Shown one piece after another: positions 55,401-64,000 of a DNA stretch of 64,000 nt (position 1 is its first letter; every line of letters starts with the position of its first letter). The DNA comes from Puffinus mauretanicus. Taxonomy: Eukaryota; Chordata; Aves; Procellariiformes; Procellariidae. Both the position numbers and the translations under genes were made by a program. The notes beneath the pieces are model-generated. The model did no database searches and was not told where the DNA came from. It was given only the letters and a program-made list of their open reading frames with translations. The stretch is taken from contig JAJKFH010003165.1 of NCBI GenBank assembly GCA_023333565.1, positions 620,001-684,000 of the forward strand, given 5' to 3'.

Positions 55401-58400
55401 TTACATCCCAGAAAATCCCCTTGAATGCAGCTGGATAGTGCTATGACTCCCCTGAAAGGTTAAAATGCCTAAAGCTTGGAGGAAGTAGGATCTCGTTACT
55501 TTCCAAAAGGTGCTCATTTTCACAGGAAGACAAACTCATTCAGTAACGTTTTATTTAATAATTCACTTCAAAATCAAATACTGAAAGAGTCTTCACAAAG
55601 TATACAATATCTCACAAGATTTCAGTACAAACTTGTCTTAAAACTGGGAAATGTTCCATAAAACTGCAAATAAAACGAACATAGCTGAACTTTATGGATA
55701 CTGCCCTGGACAAGGTCTTCAGCTTGTTCTGACTTCCACAACAAGCACCAAGTTAAAGCCTACCTTTGGCAGTGGGAAAGGTCAACTAGATCATTGAGAC
55801 CCCATCCGGATCCCAAAATCTGAGAGGAAAACCAGTTTTGCCAGGTTAGTCCCTCCGACCCATGAAGAACCAGCAGCCATCAGCTCAGCTATTGCTGTCA
55901 GGAGTTCAGCATTTTGTGCAAAAGAAAGAAACTTAGAAGGAGGGGATCCTTTCAGGCAGGCAGATCCTTTTCGGGAGAATGTCACTTGGACCCTCCTGGA
56001 CGTTGGGGGAGAAGTAATGCAGACTGGAGGCACTGGACACTTCTGATGCCTCCCTATATGATATTCTTATAGGATTTCACAGGGAGTACCTAGAGGCCTG
56101 AGTGAGATTGCTGTGCTTGTCACTCTCTGCTCAGTTGCAAAAAATTCCTGGCCTTGAAGAACCTGCAGCCCAAATACGTGACTGAAGAAGAAAGGCAAGA
56201 GAAGGTAGACTGTGCAAGTCGAATCGCTGTGTGGGTCAGTGGCAAGAGCGATCTCCGCATTTCTAGTGAAGAACTCTGTCCTCCGAGAGTCAGCAGTTTA
56301 CAGCACGAGTGCTAAAGGTAACAAGTGGCAGCCTGAGCCATCCAGGGTGCCCAGGCAGCAGAGAAGTAACCGATTTCATGTGGCTGTGACATTCCTGACA
56401 CCAGTAGGATGGCATTTAGCAAAGAACATTGAAGATAATAACAAGAACTTCTACAATAAGCCAGGGCCTCCTTAGCTAAGGTGATAGAAAGAAAGAACTG
56501 GCTGTATTTGCTATCACAAGATTACTGTGAGCCACTAGCACCATTATAAAATAGGTGGGACCCTCAGGTGTTTCAGTCAAAATTCCAGGAAAGTTTTACT
56601 GCTGCCATATCAGGTTGTATTGTGTACAGTTCTTAACATCCATGTTGAAGAAATATGAATTATATATGGTATATATGATGATAAAAGCTATGAAGGATGA
56701 AAAACCTGTTTTAGAGAGGATAAGAAGAACTTGGCTTCAGCTGAACAAACCAAAAGCTGAACAAAACCAAAAGTAGTAGAGCTTCCTACTACACGTCAGG
56801 CAGCTCCAAACGAGAGAGAGAAGAGCTTGTTAAGAGACAGGCCCATTTATCTCCAGTTGCTCTTGTGCTACTGCCTGTTAATACTCTGAGGGGGATACAA
56901 GGGTACGAACACAGCCACAAGAGGGGTGAAAGTCTTGAAGAGCATTGAAGAACCAGGAGAACAATTCCTACCTAATTTTAAGATACATAGTCTCTTTCAC
57001 AAACTGAGAAAGATCTGATGTTGCCTGTAATGATACAAACATAGGCATGAATGAAGTTATGTCCCATTTATTCAGCTGCTGCTGAAAAAAAATGTTTCTC
57101 TCTCGAGTAGTATGAAGATCTTGAATTCTACCCCAAAAGAAGTTGGATCAGTTCAGAGCAAAGCATTCAGATGCTGGCCAGGACCAGGTAGGTATATACC
57201 TATACCTACAATGGCATGAGCAGCAGACAAAAGAAATTGGGTGTGTGATGTGAGGACAGACCTTAAACTACCACACAGTACCTTTGATTTCTTGCAGTGA
57301 TTTAATTAATTTGATATTAAAAAAGAAAACTTATGTATTTACAAACATGTAAAACATGTTCAGAAAGTTCACCTGCTCCACTGATTGAGTGGCTAGGTAG
57401 ATATTCCAGCAGAGCTAGGTTGGGTAGGGTAGGGTAGGACTGATATCCTCAATAGTTTCAATCACAAACAACTGCAAAGGAAAATATTACGGTAACTGGT
57501 GAAAGAGGGGGAATAAAGCACACCTGAATGTTGGGACTTGCTTATTCAACAGACTCCCCCCACCACCCCCTGCCCCCCTTTTTTGTTGTTTCATTCTGTA
57601 AAATAAGAAAACGGTTTTACATTGCATCAGTTTCTCAAAATTAGTTATGACCTAGGCCAAATCCAAGCTACCAAAATGTCTGTATACCAATGGGCAGTCA
57701 AAAATTTCAGATATAATAACTGGGTGGATAGCTGTGCTGGACTGTAATCCTCATCAGCAGCCATTTTACCAGTAACGGCTAAAATAAAAAGAAGTAAAAA
57801 TCCCAACCGTGAAAAAAGTTACTTGTCATATTCTCCTGACCAGTGATCATGAGCGGTGTAAGCCCTCTCTGAACTGAGTTATGTGACAGTACCAGCTGCA
57901 GAGGATGAGCGAGCAAGTCTTCAAAAACCTGATTTAACCAGGTAGGTAGATAACAAAAGTCGGGTATGGTGTGAGTTAATACAGTAGTTTGTCTTCAGGT
58001 CCTATTAATATTCTGTCTTTTACTAAAGTTTTCTCTGGCAAAGAACATTTATGAGCTTTTACCGGTTTTTTTTTGTTTGGTTGGTTGATTTTGGTTTTTT
58101 TTTTCCTTCAAGACACAGCTGCTGAATAGATTTAGTGCACTGTTTCCATAAGATCTCTACAGGACACTTTCGGTCAGCTCTTGCCTATACAATAGCTGCC
58201 TGCTGCTGAGGGAGTGTGGGGGGAAGGTCTCAATTATATTATTAACAACTTACAGTTAACTTCAAAGGCAGAATATTATCCCTTTCTTTAATTTTCCTCT
58301 TAAAAATTTCTGGACGTTGTTGCTAGCAAAAAACAACTAGGACCAAACCTAAAATTTTGATCAACCGGCATATTCAGAAGGACAAAAAGCTGTATCTTGC

Positions 58401-60267
58401 AACTTAGCAATTTGAAAGAAATTCCTAAAAGGTCTATTATGAGTGTATGTCATGCAGAAATACATTTGAACATTTTTCCAAATAAAGGCATAGGGGTTTT
58501 TTTTTGTGGTGGTTGACTGTTTTTTGGGTTTTTTGTTTGCTTGTTTTTACCCAAGTTTATTTGAATGGTGAATTCCTTCCCAAAAAAGTTAATCTATAAT
58601 TGTATTAAGTAAAACCAAAAAAGTGCCACCCATTATCTTTTAATAACTGTGTCTTAGATATCCCTTCAGCCAGTTTCAGGCAGTCAACATGACAACAGTC
58701 CTGCTTCACTGCAAGTCCCTCCAAATCACCAAATGAAGTTTCGCTTGGGCTTGCAGAAGTTCCTTTAAGGCTTCATGTGCCCACCAAACTCCTTAAAGGA
58801 AGTGCTCAGAGCAGAAAAGTTAAAAGCCCAGGTGGGAAAGCTACACTTCTAAGAGACAAAAATAATAATAATTAATTCATTTTTTCCAAACTGATTCTAA
58901 TTTTTACTATTTCCTGTTCCTTCTTCCTAGGTATTCAGAGCCAATAGGATTTCTTTGTCCTCTTAAATTAGTATCCCTTGCCATCCAAGACTTCCCTCAA
59001 AATGTTTGAAAATCTCTTCTTTCCCCTTCCTCCCAATGGAAAAGGCAGAATGACAATCTTGGTAGAAAAGAGAGATGCCACCACCATCATCCAACATCAA
59101 CTTGGATAAGACAGGCTGTAGAGCAATCAGTTTTAGGTAGGTTGTAGCTTTCCTGACTTAGTGTCAAATAACATAATTTTTACCGAACACAACCCTCTTT
59201 GCTTCAGCTAAGTCCAGGCCATACTTTCTTCTGGAAGGAGATAAGGCTCTTATTTTGTGGTTTTACACCTTTCAAAGTGTTTGAAATGCAAACACACAAC
59301 ATCAAGAAATTACTAACATGAGCATTTAAATGGAGCTCTGCTTTGAGAGCAAATGTGTTTCCTTTAAGAGCAGGTCTGGAGTTTATAAACTGAGCTGACC
59401 ACTTGATAGCCCTGCATGTGTTGGAACAGCACGCGGCCACTTGTTGATCATAAACATTCCCATTCACAAATCTGATACTAAACAAATAACCTTGAAGGCT
59501 TCATCCCCCAGTTGTTGTGAATTTTACTAGCTACTCCCTTGCTTGTGGCCTTTTATTTGCTTCTGGAGAACTGGCAGAGGGAACACTGGAATGGATTATT
59601 CCGGAGTAAACAGTTTTATTTATTTTCTCTCAAAATCTCATTCTGTTTCTGGAATGTACCTGTCTCTGCAGAACGTAACAACTGTCACACTGATTTGAAA
59701 GCGTCTGTTTATATAAGCAAACCAAGACCAGAGCGGCTCACACCTTTCTATATGTGGTGCAGCTGTTCCCATCGTTGGATCTCCGCTAGTGCACTCAAGT
59801 TATCATTCTCCCCAGAGTGAAAAAGCCCCGCAGCTCTGGTGCGATTCCTTCAGGGCAAGGGGCACACACACCGGCTGGAAACCCCTCACCGCTTCGGGAG
59901 CGGCGTTCAGCACCACGGAGCCGGGCGCCGCCGCACCCGCCCTGGCACGGCACCGCAGGCAGCGGCCGCGGGGACCTGCCGCGGCCACGGACACGCGTGG
60001 GGGAGAGACTCGCGTACACCCGCACCGGCGGGCGAGCACGGCAGCCTCCGTCACGGCAGGGAGCCGCCCGCCGAGCCGCCGGCCGAGCACCCGGACCCAG
60101 CCCCGGCCCGCCCGGACCCCGCGGGGCGCTCCCACACGGTAGCGGGGCAGCTACCGGGCCCCCTCCCGGCCGCCTCGCCCCCTCGCCGGCCCCGCTCACC
60201 TGCCCGCGGCGGCTAGCCCGGCGGCGAGGAAGGCGGCGAGCAGGGCGCCACCGGCCGCCGGCACCAT
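13310..60267 (-). CDS. EGFL6: EGFL6 (EGF-like domain multiple 6 / MAEG), complete 12-exon coding region
   Basis: Seen: the coding exons in transcript order are 60200-60267, 53639-53751, 51421-51513, 48437-48556, 44538-44657, 40639-40773, 38770-38892, 29660-29989, 18869-18949, 16864-16950, 15311-15576 and 13310-13405. They join without a stop into 543 residues, close to the mammalian length of about 553. Domain order is signal peptide (1-22), N-terminal cysteine segment (23-60), five EGF modules (about 61-257), a charged linker with RGD at 363-365, and a MAM domain (about 395-518). Known: EGFL6 is a secreted extracellular-matrix protein that binds integrins through RGD and is linked to cell adhesion, hair-follicle basement membrane and angiogenesis. 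Its paralogue nephronectin shares the EGF-RGD-MAM plan. EGFL6 is preferred because exons 7-9 and the KKLLAHKNS linker match it. Exons 3-10 are all phase 1 at both ends. The protein is about ten residues shorter than human: exon 9 is shorter and the C-terminus lacks the last few residues. Confidence 0.96.
13431..14119 (-). mobile_element. CR1 LINE, 5'-truncated, minus strand
   Basis: The element begins on the + strand with the CR1 3'-end repeat (AGAATCAT units) and AAGGTTGGAAAAGACC. It carries a 193-codon uninterrupted C-terminal part of the CR1 reverse-transcriptase ORF (13517-14098, for example [13 protein letters not shown] and [20 protein letters not shown]). The open frame indicates a fairly young copy. 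It sits in EGFL6 intron 11 in the gene's orientation. Confidence 0.95.
14498..14555. repeat. 19-bp perfect inverted repeat (hairpin) in an AT-rich microsatellite
   Basis: Left arm 14498-14516 (TACTCTCTCTATATAGTAT) and right arm 14537-14555 are exact reverse complements, with a 20-base loop. It lies in EGFL6 intron 11 next to a TATATA run. Confidence 0.9.
15311..15576 (-). CDS. EGFL6: EGFL6 exon 11: core of MAM domain
   Basis: The 266-nt exon follows TTTGTTACAAG and ends before GTAAGT in phase 0. It encodes 89 residues including [20 protein letters not shown], the third MAM cysteine in [10 protein letters not shown], and GKLRVF. These match mammalian EGFL6 closely. Confidence 0.97.
15577..16863 (-). 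other. EGFL6 intron 10
   Basis: No recognised feature. Several overlapping frames near 16068-16480 are not supported as coding. Confidence 0.9.
16864..16950 (-). CDS. EGFL6: EGFL6 exon 10: start of MAM domain
   Basis: The 87-nt exon follows a long T-rich tract ending TTTCAG and ends before GTATTT, a donor without the usual G at +5. It encodes [15 protein letters not shown] and [13 protein letters not shown], the conserved opening of a MAM domain with its first two cysteines. Confidence 0.96.
16951..18868 (-). other. EGFL6 intron 9
   Basis: No recognised element. A short stretch at about 17351-17390 resembles the start of exon 10 by chance (NISADC) but has no splice sites. Confidence 0.85.
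18869..18949 (-). CDS. EGFL6: EGFL6 exon 9: short diverged segment between linker and MAM domain
   Basis: The 81-nt exon follows TTTTCCCTAG and ends before GTAGAT, phase 1 at both ends. It begins [11 protein letters not shown] and continues LLAQRKV, aligning with the mammalian FPKVNEAGEFG ... VQRKA segment. The second half has diverged strongly, and the exon is several codons shorter than in human. Skipping it would keep the frame, so it could be alternatively spliced. The match is weaker than for other exons, but both splice sites, the phase and the position all fit. Confidence 0.87.
22708..22745. repeat. A-rich tract
   Basis: Two long A runs separated by GGC, in EGFL6 intron 8. No LINE or SINE body was recognised next to it. 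Confidence 0.8.
27607..28350 (-). mobile_element. CR1 LINE, 5'-truncated and decayed, minus strand
   Basis: The + strand starts AATCACAGAATCATGTAAAAG and continues with the CR1 3' region. Minus-strand frames keep pieces of the reverse-transcriptase ORF ([20 protein letters not shown] at about 27795-27995; [12 protein letters not shown] and KFNISKCK at 28106-28357). Stops and frame changes show it is older than the copy at 13431. It lies in EGFL6 intron 8. Confidence 0.9.
29660..29989 (-). CDS. EGFL6: EGFL6 exon 8: charged linker with RGD motif
   Basis: The 330-nt exon follows GGTTCTAG and ends before GTAAGT. It encodes residues 258-367. A basic stretch ([13 protein letters not shown]) matches mammalian EGFL6, then comes a Thr/Pro/Ala-rich part. 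An acidic run follows that holds many Glu residues ([19 protein letters not shown] and onward). It ends with ERSLRGDVF, so the integrin-binding RGD (363-365) is conserved. The acidic run is low-complexity and likely varies between species. Confidence 0.96.
32571..32613. repeat. Short tandem repeat of AGTATCCC-like units
   Basis: AGTATCCC recurs four times with spacers of variable length. It lies in EGFL6 intron 7. Confidence 0.75.
35720..35732. repeat. Poly-C run (13 C)
   Basis: A homopolymer flanked by GGGATT and GTGGG in EGFL6 intron 7. Its length should be treated with care, since such runs are prone to sequencing error. Confidence 0.8.
36764..36781. repeat. (CA)9 microsatellite
   Basis: A pure (AC)n run after an A-rich stretch, in EGFL6 intron 7. 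Confidence 0.9.
38770..38892 (-). CDS. EGFL6: EGFL6 exon 7: fifth EGF module, calcium-binding type
   Basis: The 123-nt exon follows TTTCCCTAG and ends before GTGAGT. It begins DVNEC and includes [20 protein letters not shown] with six cysteines. This is the last EGF module before the linker. Both ends are phase 1. Confidence 0.97.
38893..40638 (-). other. EGFL6 intron 6
   Basis: Nothing recognised in it. Confidence 0.9.
40639..40773 (-). CDS. EGFL6: EGFL6 exon 6: fourth EGF module, calcium-binding type
   Basis: The 135-nt exon follows CCTGCTCTAG and ends before GTAAGA. It begins DIDEC and contains [18 protein letters not shown], nearly identical to mammalian EGFL6. It carries the aromatic residues expected of a calcium-binding EGF module and six cysteines. 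Confidence 0.97.
40774..44537 (-). other. EGFL6 intron 5
   Basis: It contains the CR1 fragment at 43063-43205 and a GC-richer patch at about 43780-43920. Confidence 0.9.
43063..43205 (-). mobile_element. CR1 LINE 3'-end fragment, minus strand
   Basis: TCACAGAATCACAGAATGGC followed by GGAAGGGGCCTCTGGGGGTC and the CCCCCCTGCTCAAGCAGGG segment is the typical CR1 3' end. Only about 140 bases remain. It lies in EGFL6 intron 5. Confidence 0.9.
44538..44657 (-). CDS. EGFL6: EGFL6 exon 5: third EGF module
   Basis: The 120-nt exon follows CTGTTTTCAG and ends before GTATGG. It encodes [13 protein letters not shown] through to LGPNGRTC with six cysteines. There is no calcium-binding start; the residues around the second and third cysteines match the mammalian third EGF module. 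Both ends are phase 1. Confidence 0.94.
44658..48436 (-). other. EGFL6 intron 4
   Basis: It contains a GC-richer patch at about 46930-47490 with long frames on both strands (160 and 140 codons), neither resembling a known family. Confidence 0.9.
48437..48556 (-). CDS. EGFL6: EGFL6 exon 4: second EGF module, calcium-binding type
   Basis: The 120-nt exon follows CTTCTGCAG and ends before GTAAGT. It begins DLNEC, the calcium-binding EGF signature, and includes [14 protein letters not shown] with the six expected cysteines. Both ends are phase 1. Human EGFL6 has DVNEC at the same place. Confidence 0.95.
48557..51420 (-). other. EGFL6 intron 3
   Basis: Nothing recognised in it. Confidence 0.9.
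51421..51513 (-). CDS. EGFL6: EGFL6 exon 3: first EGF module
   Basis: The 93-nt exon lies between a CTCCCCCAG acceptor and a GTTTGT donor. It encodes a compact EGF module with six cysteines, running from [12 protein letters not shown] to GFTGKTCNQ. It lacks the Asp-x-Asp/Asn-Glu start of calcium-binding EGF modules. Confidence 0.94.
51514..53638 (-). other. EGFL6 intron 2
   Basis: Nothing recognised in it. Confidence 0.9.
53639..53751 (-). CDS. EGFL6: EGFL6 exon 2: N-terminal cysteine segment
   Basis: The 113-nt exon follows a CTTTACACAG acceptor and ends before GTAACG. It encodes about residues 23-60, including the QPGVC, CCYGW and KKNSKG motifs that are very close to the mammalian EGFL6 N-terminus. 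It enters in phase 2 and leaves in phase 1; from here to exon 11 every junction is phase 1. Confidence 0.93.
53752..60199 (-). other. EGFL6 intron 1 (6.4 kb)
   Basis: It contains the 54-bp-period duplication at 55341-55440 and a short GGGTA pentamer run at 57421-57438. First introns often hold enhancers, but no specific site is claimed. Confidence 0.9.
55341..55440. repeat. Imperfect 54-bp-period duplication
   Basis: Segments 55341-55386 and 55395-55440 share CTGCTT, AGAAA, CCCTTGAATGCA and CTGGATAGT blocks in the same order with a handful of mismatches. It lies in EGFL6 intron 1. Confidence 0.8.
60200..60267 (-). CDS. EGFL6: EGFL6 exon 1, coding part: start codon and signal peptide
   Basis: The ATG at 60265-60267 sits in a strong Kozak context (G at -3, G at +4). 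It opens a 22-residue hydrophobic stretch rich in Ala, Leu and Gly, a typical secretory signal peptide starting MVPAAGG. The exon ends AG before a GTGAGC donor, leaving two bases (phase 2) that join exon 2 to make Ser. The same frame stays open far upstream through the CpG island. I chose this ATG because it gives a clean signal peptide, as expected for a secreted protein. Confidence 0.9.
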
Positions 60268-60327
60268 CGCCCGGCCGCGGGAAGGCGGCCCCGGGCCCGC
60301 GGCGGTGAGGCGGCGGCTGGCTGGCCC

Positions 60328-60350
60328 GGCGGCGGCGGCGGCGGCGGCGG
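60328..60350. repeat. (GGC)7 trinucleotide repeat in the EGFL6 5' UTR/promoter
   Basis: Seven perfect GGC units (GCC in the EGFL6 sense) lie about 60-80 bases upstream of the EGFL6 start codon. Such runs are often length-variable. Confidence 0.85.
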
Positions 60351-60780
60351 GGCGGGAGGATCGGAGAGCGGGCCGGCGGCGGGACGGGGCTGATAAACCT
60401 GGCGGGGCGGGGCGGGCCCGCCTCCGGCCGCGCTCGCCCTGCGCGTCCCACACGCCCCGGGACGGGGCGGGCAGCGACCCCCGGGCGGGGAGAGCGGCTC
60501 CGCCGGGCGAGCGGGGGAGAACGGGGGCCCCGCGCCGCTGGGTCGCCCCAGCCGGGAGGAGGGCAGCCTGCAGCCCGGGAGCCGCTGCCCCGCGGGTACG
60601 GGCACGGAGGCACGGCGGTGTCCCCCAGGGAAAGCCGTGCCAGCCCGGCGGGCGGTAGGGCCCCCCAGCCCCGTCCCGACACCAAGCGCGGCCGCTGCTG
60701 TAAGCGTGTCCGTGCAATAGCCCCCGCTGTCCCGCGGGGTCTGCCGCCGCAGGCACCCGCCGTCCGCCGTGGCACCTCTG

Positions 60781-63700
60781 CGATGGGTGTCCATCACAGG
60801 GAAATAACATTTGCACTGCAAGATTTGCAGGTTTTGCCTTTCAGTTGCAGGACCTTCCGTGCCCAAACTTTGTTTAAGCCGCTAAGGCAACTGCCCCTGG
60901 GCTAAGTTTTTATTTAAGCTGCTAACGCTAATTGGCTACATTGCTTCTTGCTAGTCCTTCGGCTTTGGAATTGCTGCCACGGTATGTGGATTGCCTCACT
61001 CCCTTGTATATCCTCCTGGGATAATGCTTGCATTTCGTGGGTGCTGGGTTTCGTATTAGGTTTTTTTTTCAAGATTAATTAAGAACTCTTTATCTTTTTG
61101 CAGTGACGGAGAAACTTGGTTAAGATGTGACTGATGTTTGCCAGCAAATTAAAAATTTTTCAGTGCAATACTGGTGAGCTATGTTCTGCCTATGTCGTAT
61201 CCCTTGATGCCTTCCTCATACTATAAAAGCACCCAGCAGGAGAAGGATATGTCTTTTTTTTTTTTTTTATGCCGACATTCACACTAGCCTACTTGCTAAA
61301 CACTTTTTGGCAATAAAAAATATCGTGTCAAAAAGCATTGATTCTGTTCCCAATTTCCAGATCCTACTATGAACAATTTTCCCAATTCCAAGCTCTAGGT
61401 AGTCATTCCTGTGGAACCTTTGCTGTATTGAGCATATGGAGAGGGCAGCCAGAATCAGCAGAGATAGCATAGCGCCTGTACAAAACAGGGGATATTTAGT
61501 CACATTCAGTGTTCTTATCAAAAGTATCTGGATACTGGATTCCAAGCCCATCTTTAGTTGGACACATCCAGAATTAGACCGGGGAGTGTAAAGAGCAGCT
61601 GTTACAAAGGCTAGCTCGATGGAAGGTTACAACCTCAGTAATCACAAGGAAGTGGTAATTCATACTTAAATCCCAAGTGCTGTGTATATGCAGCATGTAT
61701 ATGCATATGTATATGCAATGTAATATTCACAATCAATGAGTTGATTCAGAAAGAAGAAATATTTATAAAAGTAGTGTTGAAACAAATTTGAAAGTTTAAG
61801 TTGAGAGAATTCTGATCTGCAATGATAATTCTGGAGTAAAAATACCCACCACTACCACCAACCAACATTGTTTTGCTAGGTAAAAATACCAACAGTAGCT
61901 CTGATTGCAGCAATAAGGTATCTAAACAAAATAAAATAGGGAAAGCTTTTATCACTCTTGACCATTTGCATTTGAATCACACTACCCACTCAGTCATTTC
62001 ATAGACCCTTGTGAGCATGAGGTTGGTCCTGGAACATTGCTGGAAGTTTGAAGGCACTAGTTTTCCTTTTTTGTCAGAAGGGAAAGCCAAGGAATAAGTG
62101 ACTTATCTGGGATCACCCAGGAAGTCTGTGGTAAAGGCAGGAAAAGAAAACAGATCTTCCACAAGGTCACTTGCCGTGGGTCGCCCCATTCAGTTCAGCA
62201 GGTGTCGACAAGCGTGCCTCAGCAGATTAGCCTGGGACGGTTGACACAGTCAGCGCCGCTAGCTGTCTGCGGTCCCCAGGGATTGCCAGGCATGCTGCAG
62301 GAGAGCGTTTGTACACTGGCATATTGAATTCAGCGTTTTAAGCACAAGCCTTTGGCCAGCTTGTTCTTCTGTCATCCTTGCCATGGGAATGTCCAGGAAA
62401 GCTGGGATGTTTTAGTCACTCCAGCTTAATCCTCTGCTGAGCAATATTAACACCTGCACTCAAGAGAGGTATTTGAAGCAGCAGTGCCTATTTAGGTCAG
62501 TCTAAAATGATTACCTGAAACTCTGTCCTTGATTTAGAACAATAATTAGAGAAACAAGAACAATGGAGTTCATAGAGCATGATTATATTTGCTAGGATAT
62601 TCACATTTGCATTCTTTAGTCCTTCTAGCCTGCAAGATACTGAGCTTTTCCGAGATCCCCGGTCACACAGTGTTTTGCCGTATGATTCCCAAGGTGAGAA
62701 ATTCTCAAGTATCAGGTCATGATCCATCCCCGAAAAGATGGTACAGAGTGAAACAGGAGACAGATATTATTCACACTTACCCTTTTAATTTGGTTTTGCT
62801 TTAACCATCCAAAAAGTTACATGCATCTTCGCCACAGAAGAGGTCAAGGCTCCAGCTGCACTTTTACTACCTATGACTTTGGGAAAATTCTTAAATTACA
62901 CTTGCCCGATCTGGTTATAACAGGCGTGCAAATGTTTTAATCAGCTGTTATAATCAACCTGAGCCACAGCGTGTAAACCATGATTTTTATTAGAGTTTAA
63001 GTATGCCAATTTGCCAGTAGGGTATGCAGATTTATTGGGACACTAGAGAAATTTTAGTTTCACACCTGACATCCTCTCCTCTTCATTCACACCGGCCAGC
63101 GTGGCACATGCCCCCGTGTCCCACCGTGCACTAGCTGCCTCCTGTAGCTTCCCTCTACCTGCCAAGGGTCACCTCTGCAGCTGGCCCGGGAGCAGCACAG
63201 CTTCTGCTCAGCTCAAGGTCTGGAGCCCGTCCGCTTGCTGGCTGTAGAAGCCACCTCCCTGTTGCCTTGCAGTAGAAGACAAACTCATGTTTGCCCACTG
63301 TAAATGTTTACTCAACTGCCAGAGGATCACTTGCGCTTGTCCATAGTGTGGGCAGTGTATTCAGAGGACAAAGGGAAAAAAATTCAAGAGTTTCAATATG
63401 ACTTCTGCCTTCTCTTTGTTGTTTTTTCCATTCAAACACACCAATATTAAAGTTCAGACTTAAGTGCATAGTAGGTTTTTTTGTTTGTTGGTTGTTTTTT
63501 TTTTAATCTGGATAGTCAGTGATTGTATAAGAGGAATATGAATTTGGGAATGCCTTCTACAAAACTTTTCAGTACTCGTGGAAATGGTGACACAGCAGTA
63601 CAAGACAGAAGAGTTGAGAAGAGTCTTCAGTCTTTCTTTTTGGGGATAATTTTAGATAAAAGTGTCATTTTTAGTAAAAAAAAACCAGACGAGAGAACAG

Positions 63701-64000
63701 CAACATGTGTGTTGTAGGCCATTTTTAGAAGTGTTTGTGGATGTCAGGACATTTTACTTTCCCCTGGGGTGCAACATTAACCCACTAGAGCAGAGCACTT
63801 GTTAAACTCAAACCCAAGGTGGAGCATATTTTAATGCATCTATGATTTCTCACTCCACCTTATCCCCAGCTACTGCTAACCTCTACATGCTTTTAATCGC
63901 TGGTGTGTAGAAATAGAGAAAAGAAGTTTGAGGTGATAAAAAGGCTCCACCCGGACTTTCAAATATTTTTTTCAGTTACAAACAAAACGCACAGGCTCAA
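60781..64000. other. Intergenic sequence upstream of EGFL6
   Basis: No coding exon, repeat family or RNA gene recognised. There is a T run at about 61253-61268, and a GC-richer patch at about 63070-63260 that could be regulatory. Confidence 0.6.

Larger units (their letters stand above)
59860..60780. promoter_or_regulatory. CpG island covering EGFL6 exon 1 and promoter
   Basis: The stretch is strongly GC-rich with dense CpG, unlike the AT-rich flanks, and it overlaps EGFL6 exon 1. On the minus strand, GC boxes (GGGCGG type) at about 60401-60420 lie just upstream of a weak TATA-like GGTTTATC at 60391-60400. This would place a start site near 60365 and a 5' UTR of about 100 bases. All long reading frames here are by-products of the GC content. 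Confidence 0.8.

Noticed and set aside
57421..57438. GGGTA pentamer run resembling telomere repeat
   Set aside because: The unit is GGGTA, not TTAGGG, and only three to four copies are present.
59795..60866. Frames up to 326 codons on both strands
   Set aside because: By-products of the GC-rich EGFL6 promoter island; only the 68-nt exon 1 segment is supported.
1..64000. tRNA, rRNA, CRISPR, bacterial operon or endogenous retrovirus genes
   Set aside because: No cloverleaf, repeat-spacer array or gag/pol/env reading frame was seen.

Overview
The window reads as vertebrate nuclear DNA from a bird. It is AT-rich with long introns and two CpG islands, and it carries three 5'-truncated CR1 LINEs whose 3' ends show the avian repeat (AGAATCAT read on the + strand). 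No bacterial, viral, tRNA, rRNA or CRISPR feature was seen.

The main content is one complete gene on the minus strand, EGFL6 (EGF-like domain multiple 6, also called MAEG), a secreted matrix protein. I could place 12 coding exons between 60267 (ATG) and 13310 (TGA). All splice sites are GT-AG, all phases agree, and together they give 1632 nt (543 residues plus stop). In order the protein has a signal peptide, a cysteine-containing N-terminal segment, five EGF modules (three with a calcium-binding start), a basic then acidic linker with an RGD integrin-binding motif, and a C-terminal MAM domain. Exon 1 lies in the CpG island at about 59860-60780. A polyadenylation signal is at 12768-12773.

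The left part (1-12.7 kb) is less certain. A CpG island at about 2200-2800 carries transcription signals on both strands. On the plus strand, a well-placed ATG at 2621 and four phase-compatible exon candidates (2621-2672, 3280-3326, 5014-5058, 6656-6703) spell a 63-residue protein I do not recognise; this could be an undescribed small gene, convergent with EGFL6. On the minus strand, a splice donor after 2602 could mark the first exon of TCEANC, which lies next to EGFL6 in the same orientation in mammals; its coding exons would be outside the window. A terminal-exon-like coding remnant of unknown origin lies at 11422-11535 on the minus strand.

The right part (60.8-64 kb) is upstream intergenic sequence with no recognised gene. 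The introns hold simple repeats, a 19-bp inverted repeat, short tandem duplications, and a CR1 element that ends 26 bp before the last EGFL6 exon.
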